Below are positions 27,630-36,200 of a DNA stretch of 64,000 nt, piece after piece. A program made the position numbers and the translations under genes. This DNA is from Spirochaetota bacterium (GTDB taxonomy: Bacteria > Spirochaetota > Spirochaetia > Treponematales > UBA12059). The notes beneath the pieces are model-generated. The model worked only from the letters and a program-made list of their open reading frames with translations. It searched no databases and had not been told where the DNA came from. The stretch's first letter is position 1. Each line of letters opens with the position of its first letter. Location: positions 62,001 to 126,000 of the forward strand of contig JAKLDN010000010.1 of assembly GCA_022703505.1 (NCBI GenBank), in the 5' to 3' direction.

Positions 27630-28382
27630 GTGTCTCCGGAAGCCTCCCGGGCCGTCCTCCGGGCCGCCCAAAAACTCGGACAAGCGAAGCGCCTCATCGC
27701 CTTCACCGGGGCGGGGATCTCCGTGGAGAGCGGCATACCCTCCTTCCGCGGAGAAGGAGGCATCTGGACCCGGTACGACCCCGCAACCCTCGAGCTGGGC
27801 CGTTTCCTCCGGGACCCCGCGGCCGCCTGGCCTACCATCCGGGAGATCTTCTACGAGTACACCTCCAAGGCCGAGCCGAACGACGCCCACCGGATCCTGG
27901 CCCGCTGGGAGGCGGAGGGCCGCCTGGCCTTCCTGGTGACCCAGAACATCGACGGGCTCCACGAGGCCGCGGGCTCCCGGGCCTTGGCGGAGTTCCACGG
28001 CTCCTGCCGGCACCTGGTCTGCCTGGACTGCGGGACCCGGGTCGAGGCCGAGCCGGCCCTCCTGGCGGATCTTCCGCCCCGGTGCCGGTGCGGGGGGATA
28101 TTCAAGCCCGGCTTCGTCTTTTTCGGGGAGGGGATCCCCCGGAACGCCTACGAGGCGTCCTTCGCCGCGGCGGAAACCGCGGACGCCTGCCTGGTCATCG
28201 GCAGCACCGGGGAGGTCTATCCCGCCGCCGAGATCCCCCGGATCGTGAAACGCCGGGGCGGCCTCGTGGTGGAGATCGACCCCGAGCCCACGGGGTTCAC
28301 GGAGTCGGTCACGGACATCTTCATCCGGGCCGGCGCCTCGGAGGCGATGAGGGAGTTGGATAGAGAATTGGTGAATGGGTGA
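27630..28382 (+). CDS. Sir2-type NAD-dependent protein deacylase
   Basis: A 250-residue sirtuin. FTGAGISVESGIPSFRG is the NAD-binding start, TQNIDGLHEAAGS the catalytic core, EFHGS the catalytic His, and CLDC plus CRCG the zinc knuckle (four Cys). FVFFGEGIP and VIGSTGEVYPAAEIP complete the family. It removes acyl groups from lysines using NAD. The GTG at 27630 has no strong ribosome binding site. The last codons and stop (GTGAATGGGTGA) are made by the first units of the repeat that begins at 28371, so the C-terminus has been shaped by the repeat. Confidence 0.9.
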   Translation: MSPEASRAVLRAAQKLGQAKRLIAFTGAGISVESGIPSFRGEGGIWTRYDPATLELGRFLRDPAAAWPTIREIFYEYTSKAEPNDAHRILARWEAEGRLAFLVTQNIDGLHEAAGSRALAEFHGSCRHLVCLDCGTRVEAEPALLADLPPRCRCGGIFKPGFVFFGEGIPRNAYEASFAAAETADACLVIGSTGEVYPAAEIPRIVKRRGGLVVEIDPEPTGFTESVTDIFIRAGASEAMRELDRELVNG

Positions 28383-28493
28383 ATAGGTGAATTAGGAAGG
28401 TCCCTGAGTCTACGTGATATGCGCTTTCCTCATGATTGAGCTAGGTGATTTCTAGCCAATACCCATTCACCTATTCACTATTCACCCATTCAC
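28371..28493. repeat. GTGAAT-type intergenic repeat, copy 2
   Basis: Three units GTGAATGG, GTGAATAG and GTGAATTA begin inside the last codons of the Sir2 gene. After ~65 unique bases, complementary units ATTCACCT, ATTCACTA and ATTCACCC follow. The right side supplies the -35 box TTCACT of the next promoter. Confidence 0.75.
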
Positions 28494-28503
28494 GTTTTAC
28501 ACT
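28474..28503 (+). promoter_or_regulatory. Leaderless promoter for the Fpg-like gene
   Basis: TTCACT (28474-28479, within the repeat), an 18-base spacer, TACACT (28498-28503). The ATG at 28510 starts six bases after the -10 box. Confidence 0.5.
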
Positions 28504-28509
28504 TCCCCC

Positions 28510-29346
28510 ATGCCCGAACTTCCCGACCTGGTCTACATCGTAGAGCGCCTCCGGCCGGCCCTCCTGGGGCGCCGGATCGTCGATGCCTCGGTGGGCAACC
28601 CGACGGTCCTGCGGATCCTGGTGCCCGGGGATTTCCGGGAACTTCTGGCCGGGGACACCTTCCGGACCCTGGAGCGGCGCGGTCCCTTCCTGCGGTTTTC
28701 CCTGGACAGGCACGACCTGGTGATGCACCTCATGCTGGCGGGCCGGGTCCGGGTTGTCCCGGCCGGGGAGAAGCCCCTGGCGGCCCGACGCTTCGCCCTG
28801 GACCTGGAGGACGGAACCCGCTTCGAGTACGGGGACGAGAAGAACATGGGCAAGGTCTACCTTTGCGAACCCGGCCGCTTCGAGGCGATCCCGGGCTTCC
28901 TGACCCAGGGGGTGGACCTCACGGGCCCGGATTTCGACCGGGAGGTTTTTCACCGGCTGATCGCCAAGGAGCGGCGCCAGGCCCGGGTCTTCCTGATGGA
29001 CCAGACCAAGCTTTCCGCTGTGGGGAACGCCTACGCCGACGAAATCCTCTTCTCCGCCCGCATCCACCCCAAGGCCCCCTGCAGCAGGTTGTCCCCCCAT
29101 GAGAAGGACGCCTTCTACACCGCGATCCGGGAAGTCCTGGCCTGGGGTATCTCGGAGGTGGCCGAAGCGGGGAAGCCCACGGAGGAGAAGGTCCGGGACC
29201 ATATGCGGGTGCGGAACCGGGCGGGCTCGCCCTGCCCGGTGTGCGGAACCACGATCCGCAAGGCCGGGGTCCTGGGCTTCGATTCCTTCTTCTGCCCCGG
29301 ATGCCAGAAGCCCAAGACGGAGCAGTTCATAGACTGGAGTCGGTGA
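28510..29346 (+). CDS. Fpg/Nei-family DNA glycosylase-like protein
   Basis: A 278-residue protein starting MPELPD, with the catalytic Pro2 and Glu3 of Fpg/Nei enzymes. The helix-two-turn-helix is present (SAVGNAYADEILFSARIHP) and so is a C-terminal zinc finger (CPVCG and CPGCQ). Differences from classical MutM: Glu6 is Asp, the 8-oxoguanine-contacting lysine region reads ERRGPFLRF, and the RRFG void-filling loop reads KNMGKVY. It probably excises damaged bases but the preferred lesion may differ. The stop codon is the TGA of a GTGAAT repeat unit. Confidence 0.87.
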   Translation: MPELPDLVYIVERLRPALLGRRIVDASVGNPTVLRILVPGDFRELLAGDTFRTLERRGPFLRFSLDRHDLVMHLMLAGRVRVVPAGEKPLAARRFALDLEDGTRFEYGDEKNMGKVYLCEPGRFEAIPGFLTQGVDLTGPDFDREVFHRLIAKERRQARVFLMDQTKLSAVGNAYADEILFSARIHPKAPCSRLSPHEKDAFYTAIREVLAWGISEVAEAGKPTEEKVRDHMRVRNRAGSPCPVCGTTIRKAGVLGFDSFFCPGCQKPKTEQFIDWSR

Positions 29347-29454
29347 ATAGGTGAATGGGTGAATGGGTGAATGGGAGAATGGGAGAATGGGAGAATGGGA
29401 GAATGGCGCAACTTTTCCTCCCTTATTCACCAATTTACTCATTCACCTATTCAC
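29343..29454. repeat. GTGAAT-type intergenic repeat, copy 3
   Basis: Four units GTGAAT(A/G)GG are followed by four identical AGAATGGG units, then ~25 bases, then complementary TTATTCACC, TTTACTC, ATTCACCT and ATTCAC. It provides the stop codon of the preceding gene and ends five bases before the -35 box of the methionine operon promoter. Confidence 0.75.
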
Positions 29455-29458
29455 TATC

Positions 29459-29487
29459 TTGTACTTATTTACAGAAACCGTTATAGT
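29459..29487 (+). promoter_or_regulatory. Promoter of the methionine operon
   Basis: TTGTAC (29459-29464), a 17-base spacer, TATAGT (29482-29487). Transcription should start near 29494, giving a leader of about 380 bases before the first structural gene at 29875. Confidence 0.72.
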
Positions 29488-29560
29488 CTGCCTGTCCGAG
29501 GCTTTCAAAGGATGAAACGGCCGCCGCGCCGTTCCTGTCCCGCTTCGGAGGGAGGTTCCC

Positions 29561-29659
29561 GTGACCCGAACGCAGAGCCCCGCCGGCCGCTCCTCCTCCT
29601 ACACCCTCCTCCGCTTCCGCTCCATGCGCCCCGCCTTCCTCCCCGGCATGATGATGTGA
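29561..29659 (+). CDS. Putative methionine leader peptide ending Met-Met-Met
   Basis: A 32-codon frame with a GTG start four bases after GGAGGGAGGTT and codons 30-32 all ATG directly before TGA. A further Met is codon 22. Peptides with a run of the end-product amino acid at their C-terminus are the mark of ribosome-stalling attenuators (trp, his, leu). It lies in the 380-base leader of an operon that makes homocysteine and methionine. Two mutually exclusive hairpins begin at its stop codon. The peptide itself has no other recognisable feature. A second small frame (29512-29676, ATG start) overlaps it in another phase but has no ribosome binding site. Confidence 0.65.
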   Translation: MTRTQSPAGRSSSYTLLRFRSMRPAFLPGMMM

Positions 29660-29724
29660 CGCCCCGGGCGTCCTAGGACTGAAGCGGTTCCGACCCGTCG
29701 ACGCGGGAAGGGACGACGCCCGGG
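29658..29724 (+). promoter_or_regulatory. Candidate attenuator with two alternative hairpins
   Basis: Hairpin A: GACGCC (29658-29663) with GGCGTC (29667-29672), three-base loop, overlapping the TGA of the leader peptide. Hairpin B: CCCGGGCGTC (29663-29672) with GACGCCCGGG (29715-29724), a perfect 10-bp stem. The strands overlap, so only one can form. A ribosome paused on the Met codons would cover the left arm of A and leave B free. No T-run follows either, so control may act through translation or through further structure nearer 29875, where GTCGGGGC (29811-29818) and GCCCCGAC (29839-29846) can also pair. Confidence 0.55.
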
Positions 29725-29874
29725 CAGTTACAACCGAACATCACCGTCGAACACAACCGGCTTCCGGGCGGAATTCCGCCGGTCGCCGCATTTCGCCGCC
29801 CGCCGTCCCGTCGGGGCGCGCCGCCGTATCCGGCCGCCGCCCCGACCCGTGCGGGGGGCCCTGGGGAGTTTCGT

Positions 29875-31341
29875 ATGCGGACCAAGACCTACGAAGAGAT
29901 AAACGAGAAGCTAGCCCGAGGCGATGCCGTGGTCCTGACGGCCATGGAGTTCAAGGACCTCGCCCGGGACCTGGATCCCGCCGAACTCGTTCGGGAGGTG
30001 GACGTCGTGACCACCGCCACCTTCGCCCCCATGTGTTCCAGCGGGGTCTTCCTGAACTTCGGGCACTCGGACCCGCCCATCCGGATGGAGGAGATTTCCC
30101 TGAACGGGGTGCCCGCCTACGAAGGCCTGGCCGCCGTGGACGCCTACCTGGGGGCCACGGCCGAGGATCCGGAGGACCCGGGGTACGGGGGCGCCCACGT
30201 CATCGAGGCCCTGGTGCGGGGAGAGGAAGTCCGGCTCTCCGCCCGGGGCAAGGGCACGGACTGCTACCCTCGCACCAGTATGGAGACCTCCGTCTCCCTG
30301 GACCGCTTGAACGAGGCCTGGTTCTTCAATCCCCGGAACGGGTACCAGAACTACGGGGCCGCGGTCAACGGCTCCGGCCGGCCGTTGCGCACCTACATGG
30401 GGCTCCTGGAGCCGGATTACGGGAGCGTCTCGTACTCCACCTCCGGGGAGCTCTCGCCCCTGCTGAACGATCCCGAGTGCCGGACCGTGGGGACGGGCAC
30501 CCCGGTTTTCCTCTGCGGGGCCCGGGGGAGGGTGACGGGGCCGGGCACCCAGTACTGCGACCGGCGGGAGGCGGGGCGGTCCGGCCTCCCCGTGGCCGGG
30601 GCCCGGACCTTGGCCCTCTGGGCGGACCTCAAGGAGGCCGAACCCGAGTTCCTGGCCGCCGCCCGCTACGACGGCTACGGGATCAGCCTCTTCGTGGGGC
30701 TGGGCCTGCCCGTCCCGGTCCTGGACGAAGACCTGGCCCGCCGCCTGTCCGTGCGGGACGGGGACATCGAGACCGAGGTCCGGGACTATTCCCGGCCCGG
30801 CCGGCCCGTGACGGGACGCTGCACCTACGCGGAGTTGCGGTCGGGGTCCGTGGAGCTGGCCGGCCGACGGGTTCGGACCTCCAGCCAGTCGAGCCTGGCC
30901 AAGGCCCGGCGCATCGCGGAGGTCCTGAGGGAAAGGGTCCTGGAGGGTCGCTTCCCCCTGGAAGCCCCCCGGGAGCCGCTTCCGGAAGGCCGGACTCCCC
31001 GGGGCCTCGCGGAGCGGGCCTTCGTGTCGATCCCGGGGTCGGCGGAATCCACGGCCGGGGATCCCGGGGTCGGAGGTGCGGGGTACCGCCGGGATCTATG
31101 CGTGGACTGCGGGTCCTGCGCGGCCCATTGCCCCCGGGGCGCCTTGGCCATCGGGGCGCCGGAGTGGAGGCTCCGGTACGTGACCGGCCTGTGCGACGGC
31201 TGCGGGGCCTGCTTCGGCGCCTGTCCCCGGAAGGCCCTGGGCGCCGGGAAGGCAGCGGCGGCGGCCGGTTCCATATCCGGGCGAACGGCGGAGGGACGCG
31301 CCGGGTCCTCGAACAAGAGGATCATCCGTGTACCAGCCTAG
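29875..31341 (+). CDS. Homocysteine-forming DUF39 protein fused to ferredoxin (aspartate-semialdehyde sulfurtransferase type)
   Basis: A 488-residue protein. Residues ~1-375 are the HcyBio (DUF39, COG1900) domain, with Cys54 in FAPMCSSG and Cys130 in GTDCYPRT at the positions of the two cysteines studied in Methanosarcina MA1821. Residues ~400-460 hold two 4Fe-4S motifs (CVDCGSCAAHCP and CDGCGACFGACP). In methanogens the DUF39 protein and a separate NIL-ferredoxin partner convert aspartate semialdehyde and sulfide to homocysteine; here the ferredoxin is fused and the NIL domain is absent. The ATG follows GGGGAG. It is the first gene of an operon with UPF0280, MetF and MetH. Confidence 0.85.
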   Translation: MRTKTYEEINEKLARGDAVVLTAMEFKDLARDLDPAELVREVDVVTTATFAPMCSSGVFLNFGHSDPPIRMEEISLNGVPAYEGLAAVDAYLGATAEDPEDPGYGGAHVIEALVRGEEVRLSARGKGTDCYPRTSMETSVSLDRLNEAWFFNPRNGYQNYGAAVNGSGRPLRTYMGLLEPDYGSVSYSTSGELSPLLNDPECRTVGTGTPVFLCGARGRVTGPGTQYCDRREAGRSGLPVAGARTLALWADLKEAEPEFLAAARYDGYGISLFVGLGLPVPVLDEDLARRLSVRDGDIETEVRDYSRPGRPVTGRCTYAELRSGSVELAGRRVRTSSQSSLAKARRIAEVLRERVLEGRFPLEAPREPLPEGRTPRGLAERAFVSIPGSAESTAGDPGVGGAGYRRDLCVDCGSCAAHCPRGALAIGAPEWRLRYVTGLCDGCGACFGACPRKALGAGKAAAAAGSISGRTAEGRAGSSNKRIIRVPA

Positions 31342-32185
31342 GACCTACCGCGCCCTGGCGGCGGCGGAACGATTCGCGTACTTTCCCGTGCGGTACCGGG
31401 AGACGGACCTCTGGATCGGGGTGGACCGCCCCTCCTTTCGGTCCTCCCTGGGTCAGGACGTGCTGGAGCGGGTGATCGATCTTCGGCTCCGGCTGGAGTC
31501 CTATATCGAGCGCCGTCCGGAATTCCGGTCCTCCTTCGAACCGATCCCGGATGACCCGGGGGCCCCCGCGATCGCGTCTGCCATGCTCCGCGCCGCCCGG
31601 GAAGCCGGGGTGGGGCCCATGGCCGCCGTGGCCGGGGCCTTCGCGGACGCGGCGGCCCGCTTCCTCCTGGGCCCCGGCCGGTGCCGGGAGCTTGTCGTGG
31701 AGAACGGGGGGGACATCGCCCTGTCCGGGGAATCGGAGTTCACCGCGGCCCTGCTGGCGGGAACCTCGTCCCTGTCGGGTGCCTTGGGCCTCAGGATCCG
31801 GGGCGGCGGGTACCGGGGGCTGGCCGCCAGCGCGGGCCGGGTGGGACCCTCCTACAGCGCCGGACGTGCGGACGCCTGCGCGGTCCTGGCCCGGGACGCG
31901 GCCCGGGCGGACGCCCTGGCCACGGCCTTCGGGAACCGTGTAGGATCCGGGGCGGACATCGAGGGTGTGCTGGACCTGGCCCGGCGTACCGATGGCGTCC
32001 TGGGGATCGCCCTGATCGCGGGCTCCACCTTCGGGTGCGCGGGAGACCTGGAGCTGGTCCCTTTGGCTGCGGGCCGGGGCCGGGCCTGTAAATCTCCCAA
32101 GGGCGGGCCGGATTCGGAGACTAGACGGCGGTCGGATCCGGCGGCGCCGGAGACGCGGACGGTCCGGGCGGGGAGGCTTCCATGA
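31328..32185 (+). CDS. UPF0280 family protein
   Basis: A 285-residue protein of the UPF0280 (COG2122) family, distantly ApbE-like: FSPxxYR-type start, GPMAAVAGAFADAAARFLL, VVENGGDIALSG, and SAGRVGPSYSAGRADACAVLA with ADALATAFGN. Homologues (such as MA1715) accompany DUF39 proteins and have been linked to homocysteine formation; the chemistry is not settled. GTG start, overlapping the preceding gene by 14 bases. The C-terminal ~35 residues are low-complexity and probably disordered. Confidence 0.82.
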   Translation: MYQPRTYRALAAAERFAYFPVRYRETDLWIGVDRPSFRSSLGQDVLERVIDLRLRLESYIERRPEFRSSFEPIPDDPGAPAIASAMLRAAREAGVGPMAAVAGAFADAAARFLLGPGRCRELVVENGGDIALSGESEFTAALLAGTSSLSGALGLRIRGGGYRGLAASAGRVGPSYSAGRADACAVLARDAARADALATAFGNRVGSGADIEGVLDLARRTDGVLGIALIAGSTFGCAGDLELVPLAAGRGRACKSPKGGPDSETRRRSDPAAPETRTVRAGRLP

Positions 32186-33210
32186 ACGATACGAACGCGG
32201 CCGTGCCGCTTGCCGACGGGATCTTCTCCATCGAGGTGGTCCCTCCCGCCCGGGGGGCGGGCCTGGAGGACCTCTTCGCGGCGGTGGAGACCCTCCTTCC
32301 CTACGGGCCCTCCAAGGTGAGCGTCACCGACCACCCCGCGGGTCCCCCGGACGGGGCGCCCCTGCCCGGGGGAGGCTTCGCCCGCTCCGGTCCCCGGTCC
32401 AAGCCCGGCACCCTGGGCACGGCCCTGGCCCTCCAGTCGGCCTTCCGGGTGCGAGCCGTACCCCACCTGGTATCCCGGGGAGCAGACCGCTACGCCATGG
32501 AGGACCTCCTCATCGACCTGCACTACGCGGGGTTCCGGGAACTCTTCGTGGTCCGGGGGGACGATCGTTTCCACCGGGATCCCGGGGACGCCGGCGCGGG
32601 GCCGGAATCCCCGGTCCGGGGATATTCCAGCGCCGCGGACTTGGTGGCCCATGTAGCCGCCCTCAACCGGGGCGAGTACCTCCCCCCCGCTGAGCCTGGA
32701 AAACCCACGGACTTCCGGGTCGGGGTGGCGGGGTACCCGGAAAAGCACTTCGCCGCGCCCAACAAGGAGGCGGACCTCCGGAAGCTCAAGGAGAAGGTGG
32801 ACGCCGGGGCTTCCTACATCGTCACCCAGATGGTCTTCGATGCCCGACGGTACTTCGAGTTCGTCGCCGCCCTCCGGGGGGCCGGGATCGCGGTGCCCGT
32901 GATCCCCGGGATCAAACCCCTGACCCGGGCATCCCAGGCCGCCGCTGTGCCCCGGAACTTCTTCGTGGACCTCCCCGATAGCCTGCTCCGATCCCTGGAG
33001 GGAGCCCGAACTCCGGAGGAGGAGCGGAGCGTGGGGATCCGGGCCGCGGCGCGCCTGGCGGAGGACCTCCTTTCGGGCGGGGCCCCGGCCCTGCACTTCT
33101 TCACCATGGGCCGGGGCGGCGCCACACGGGACGTCCTGGACGCGGTCTTCGGGGGGCCGGAGGGGGCCCGGATCCGCGGCGCGGCCGGGTTCGGGGGAAA
33201 CATCCAATGA
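32182..33210 (+). CDS. metF: Methylenetetrahydrofolate reductase
   Basis: A 342-residue FAD enzyme. FSIEVVPP carries the catalytic glutamate, LFVVRGDD the FAD-binding aspartate, VGVAGYPEKH the folate-site segment, and YIVTQMVFD the conserved Gln; PVIPGIKPL is also typical. It reduces 5,10-methylene- to 5-methyl-tetrahydrofolate, the methyl donor for the next gene. ATGA overlaps on both sides show translational coupling within the operon. Slightly longer than E. coli MetF (296), with insertions rich in Gly and Pro after residue 60. Confidence 0.92.
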   Translation: MNDTNAAVPLADGIFSIEVVPPARGAGLEDLFAAVETLLPYGPSKVSVTDHPAGPPDGAPLPGGGFARSGPRSKPGTLGTALALQSAFRVRAVPHLVSRGADRYAMEDLLIDLHYAGFRELFVVRGDDRFHRDPGDAGAGPESPVRGYSSAADLVAHVAALNRGEYLPPAEPGKPTDFRVGVAGYPEKHFAAPNKEADLRKLKEKVDAGASYIVTQMVFDARRYFEFVAALRGAGIAVPVIPGIKPLTRASQAAAVPRNFFVDLPDSLLRSLEGARTPEEERSVGIRAAARLAEDLLSGGAPALHFFTMGRGGATRDVLDAVFGGPEGARIRGAAGFGGNIQ

Positions 33211-36200
33211 GCGGAGGAAATCGAGCTTCGGACCGGGATATCCGGACGGTCTTCGGGAACCGCCTCCTCTTGGCGGACGGCTCCACGGGCACGGCCCTGG
33301 AGGAGTTGGCGCCCGGGCGTTCCGCGACCTTCCTGCCCCTGGAGGCCCCCGAAATCGTGGAGGAACTCCACCGGGCCTACTTCGACGCGGGCTCCGACCT
33401 CGTGGAGACCGCCACCTTCGGCGCCAACGAGCGGGCCCTGGCCAAGGCCGGTGCCCCGGGCGCGGCCCGGGAGCTGAACCGGGCCGCCTGCGAGGCCGCG
33501 GTGCGGGCCGCCCGTCGGGCCGAGGAGGCCGACGGCCGCCCCCGCTGGGTGGCGGGTTCCGTGGGCCCCGGGGAGGACCCTCCCAGCCTGGGGGCCTCGA
33601 CCTATGCCGAACTGGTGGAGTCCTACCGGCCCCAGATGGCCGGCCTCCTGGAAGGCGGGGCGGACCTGGTCTTCATCGAGACCTGCCAGGACCCCCTGCA
33701 GGTCAAGGCCGCCCTGGGGGCCCTCTTCGACGCCCGGGCCGAGGTCGGCCGGGAGGTCCCCTTCATCGTCTCCGCCACCGTGGACGCTTCCGGCCGGATG
33801 CTGACCGGCACGGGCATGGAGGCCCTGGCCGCCATCGTCGCTCCTTTCCGCCCCCTGGCCCTGGGCCTCAACTGCTCCGGGGGACCCGCGGAGCTCGCGG
33901 CCGCCCTGGAAGCCCTGGCCCGGGCCTCCCCCGCGCCCCTTTCCCTGATGCCCAACGCGGGCTTTCCCCGCCTCGAAGCGGGGCGGGCCGTCTACCCCAT
34001 GGGCCCCGGGGACTTCGCCCGGGAGACGGCCGCTCTGGCCCGAAGGTTCGGCGTATCCCTGGCCGGTGGCTGCTGCGGTACGGGACCGGCCCACATCCGG
34101 GCCCTGGCGGGACTCCTCGCGGACCGGCCCCGGCCCTCCCCGCGCCCGGCCCGGAAGCCCGGCCTGGCCTCGCTGTACCAGGCCTGGCCGCCGGAATCCG
34201 GCGGCGTCTCGAAGGCGGCGGATGCGTCCCCGGCCGCCTTCCTGCGGGTCGGCGAAAAGGCCAACGCCGCGGGCTCCGCGGCCTTCGCCAAGCGGGTCCT
34301 GGCCGGGGACGTGGAGGGCCAGGCCGCCCTCGCCCTGGCCCAGGAGGAGTCGGGGGCCCATGCCCTGGACCTCCATCTGTCCCGACCCGGCCGGGACGAG
34401 GCCGCGGACCTCGCGGCCCTGACCGGGCGCCTGGCGGGGACCGCCCGGGCGGCCCTGTCCCTGGATTCCCCGGACCCCGAGGTCCTGGCCGCGGCCCTGC
34501 CCCTTGTCGGGGGGCGGCCCCTCCTGAACTCCGCCAACCTGGAGGATGAAGCCAAGGCCCGCCGGGTCTTCCGCCTGGCCCGGCGCTTCGGGGCGGCCGT
34601 AGTCTGTCTGGCCCTGGACGGCGGGGGTCCCGCCCGGGACACGGCGGGAAAGGTACGGATCTGCCGGGCCCTCCACGACCTCGCCCTGGAGGAGGGACTG
34701 GCGCCGGAGGACCTCTACTTCGACTGCCTGACCTTCTCCCTGGCCTCCGAGTCCGGGGGCTTCGAGGGGGCCGCGGCCCGGACCCTGGAGGCGATCCCCC
34801 GGGTGAAGGAAGCCTGTCCCGGTTCCTCGACGATCCTGGGGGTGGGGAACTGCTCCTTCGGACTGCCGCGGCCCCTCCGTCCCCCGGTAACCGCGGTCTT
34901 CCTGGAAGCGGCCCGGGCGGCCGGCCTGGACGCGGCCATCCTGGACCCGGGACTTCCGGACCCGGAAACCGTGGACGTCGGGATCCGCTCCGCCGTCCGG
35001 ACCCTGATCGGCGGGGAGGCGGGCGTCGAAGCCCGGGCCGCCGCCCTGGACTCCCTCCTGGCGCGGGCACCCGGGGCCGCCGAGGCCGCCGCGCAGGACA
35101 CCCCCGGGGCAGCCCCGGAGGATCGCCTGAGGGCGGCCATACTGCGCGGCGAGGCCGGGGCCGCGGCGCGGGCGGCCCGGGAGGCCGCCGGGCATCCCCC
35201 GGTCACCTCCCTCGTGGCCTCCGCCATGTCCGAGGTTGGGGCCCGGTTCTCCGCGGGGGATCTGCCCCTGCCCCGGGTCCTCCGGAGCGCCGAGGCGGCC
35301 CAGGCGGCCCTCGGGGAGCTGACCCCGGGGTCGGAGGTCCAGGGCCTCGGCCGGGGCACCGTGGTGATGGCCACCGTGAAGGGGGACCTTCACGACATCG
35401 GCAAGAACCTGACCGGCCTGATCCTGGGGGGTTCGGGGTACCGGGTCGTGGACCTGGGCACCGACGTCGGGATCGAGCGACTCCTGGCCGCGGTAGGGAA
35501 GGAGGGGGCCGCCGCCCTGGGGCTGTCCGGACTCCTGACCCGGAGCCTGGAGGAAATGCGGAAGGCCGCCCGGGCTCTCGGGGATTCGGGATCGGAAGCC
35601 CTCCTTCTCCTGGGAGGGGCCGCCGTGGACCCCCGCTTCGTGGAAGCCGAGCTGGCTCCCCTGCACCCCGGTCGGGTCCGGGCCTGCGCGGACGCCTTCG
35701 AGGCCCTGCGCGTCCTGGCCAAGGACCGGGAGCCGGGGGCGTCGGATCCCGCGACCGGACCCGCCACGAGACCCGCTGCCGCCGCGCCCGCGGCCGAAGC
35801 CTCGGGAGCGCCGTCCGATGCCGGCCCAGCCCTGCCCGGGGCACCCGCCCCGGACGGACGGAAACGGTCCCGGATTCCGGGCCTCCCGCCGACCCCCCCC
35901 TGGACTCCGCCCTTCCGGGGCTCCCGACCGGCGGACGGGCTTTCCCCGGAGGAGCTCTTCGCGGCCCTGGACCGGAAAACCCTGCTCCAGGTCCGCTGGG
36001 GCTTCGGCCGGCGCGGAAGGGAGGAGGCGGAGGAGTCCTTCGAGCGGATCTCCGGCCTCGCCCGGTCCCGGGGGCTTTGCCGGGCCGCCGGGGTATACGG
36101 CTACTTTTCCTGCGAGCACCGGGGGGGCGGGCTTCTCCGGGTGGACGACGGCCGGGGAGGCGCCCGGGAGTTCCGGTTCCCCGGAGCGGGCGGCCCGGGG

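Noticed and set aside
29343-29400. CRISPR-like array of short repeats
   Set aside because: Units are 7-8 bases with no spacers, and no cas genes are present.
29512-29676. Alternative 54-codon frame in the methionine leader
   Set aside because: No ribosome binding site before its ATG, and Arg/Pro-rich composition typical of chance frames; the Met-ending frame has a strong site.
29494-29875. SAM, SAH or cobalamin riboswitch in the methionine leader
   Set aside because: None of the conserved cores I know could be found by eye; a covariance-model search (Infernal against Rfam) would settle this.
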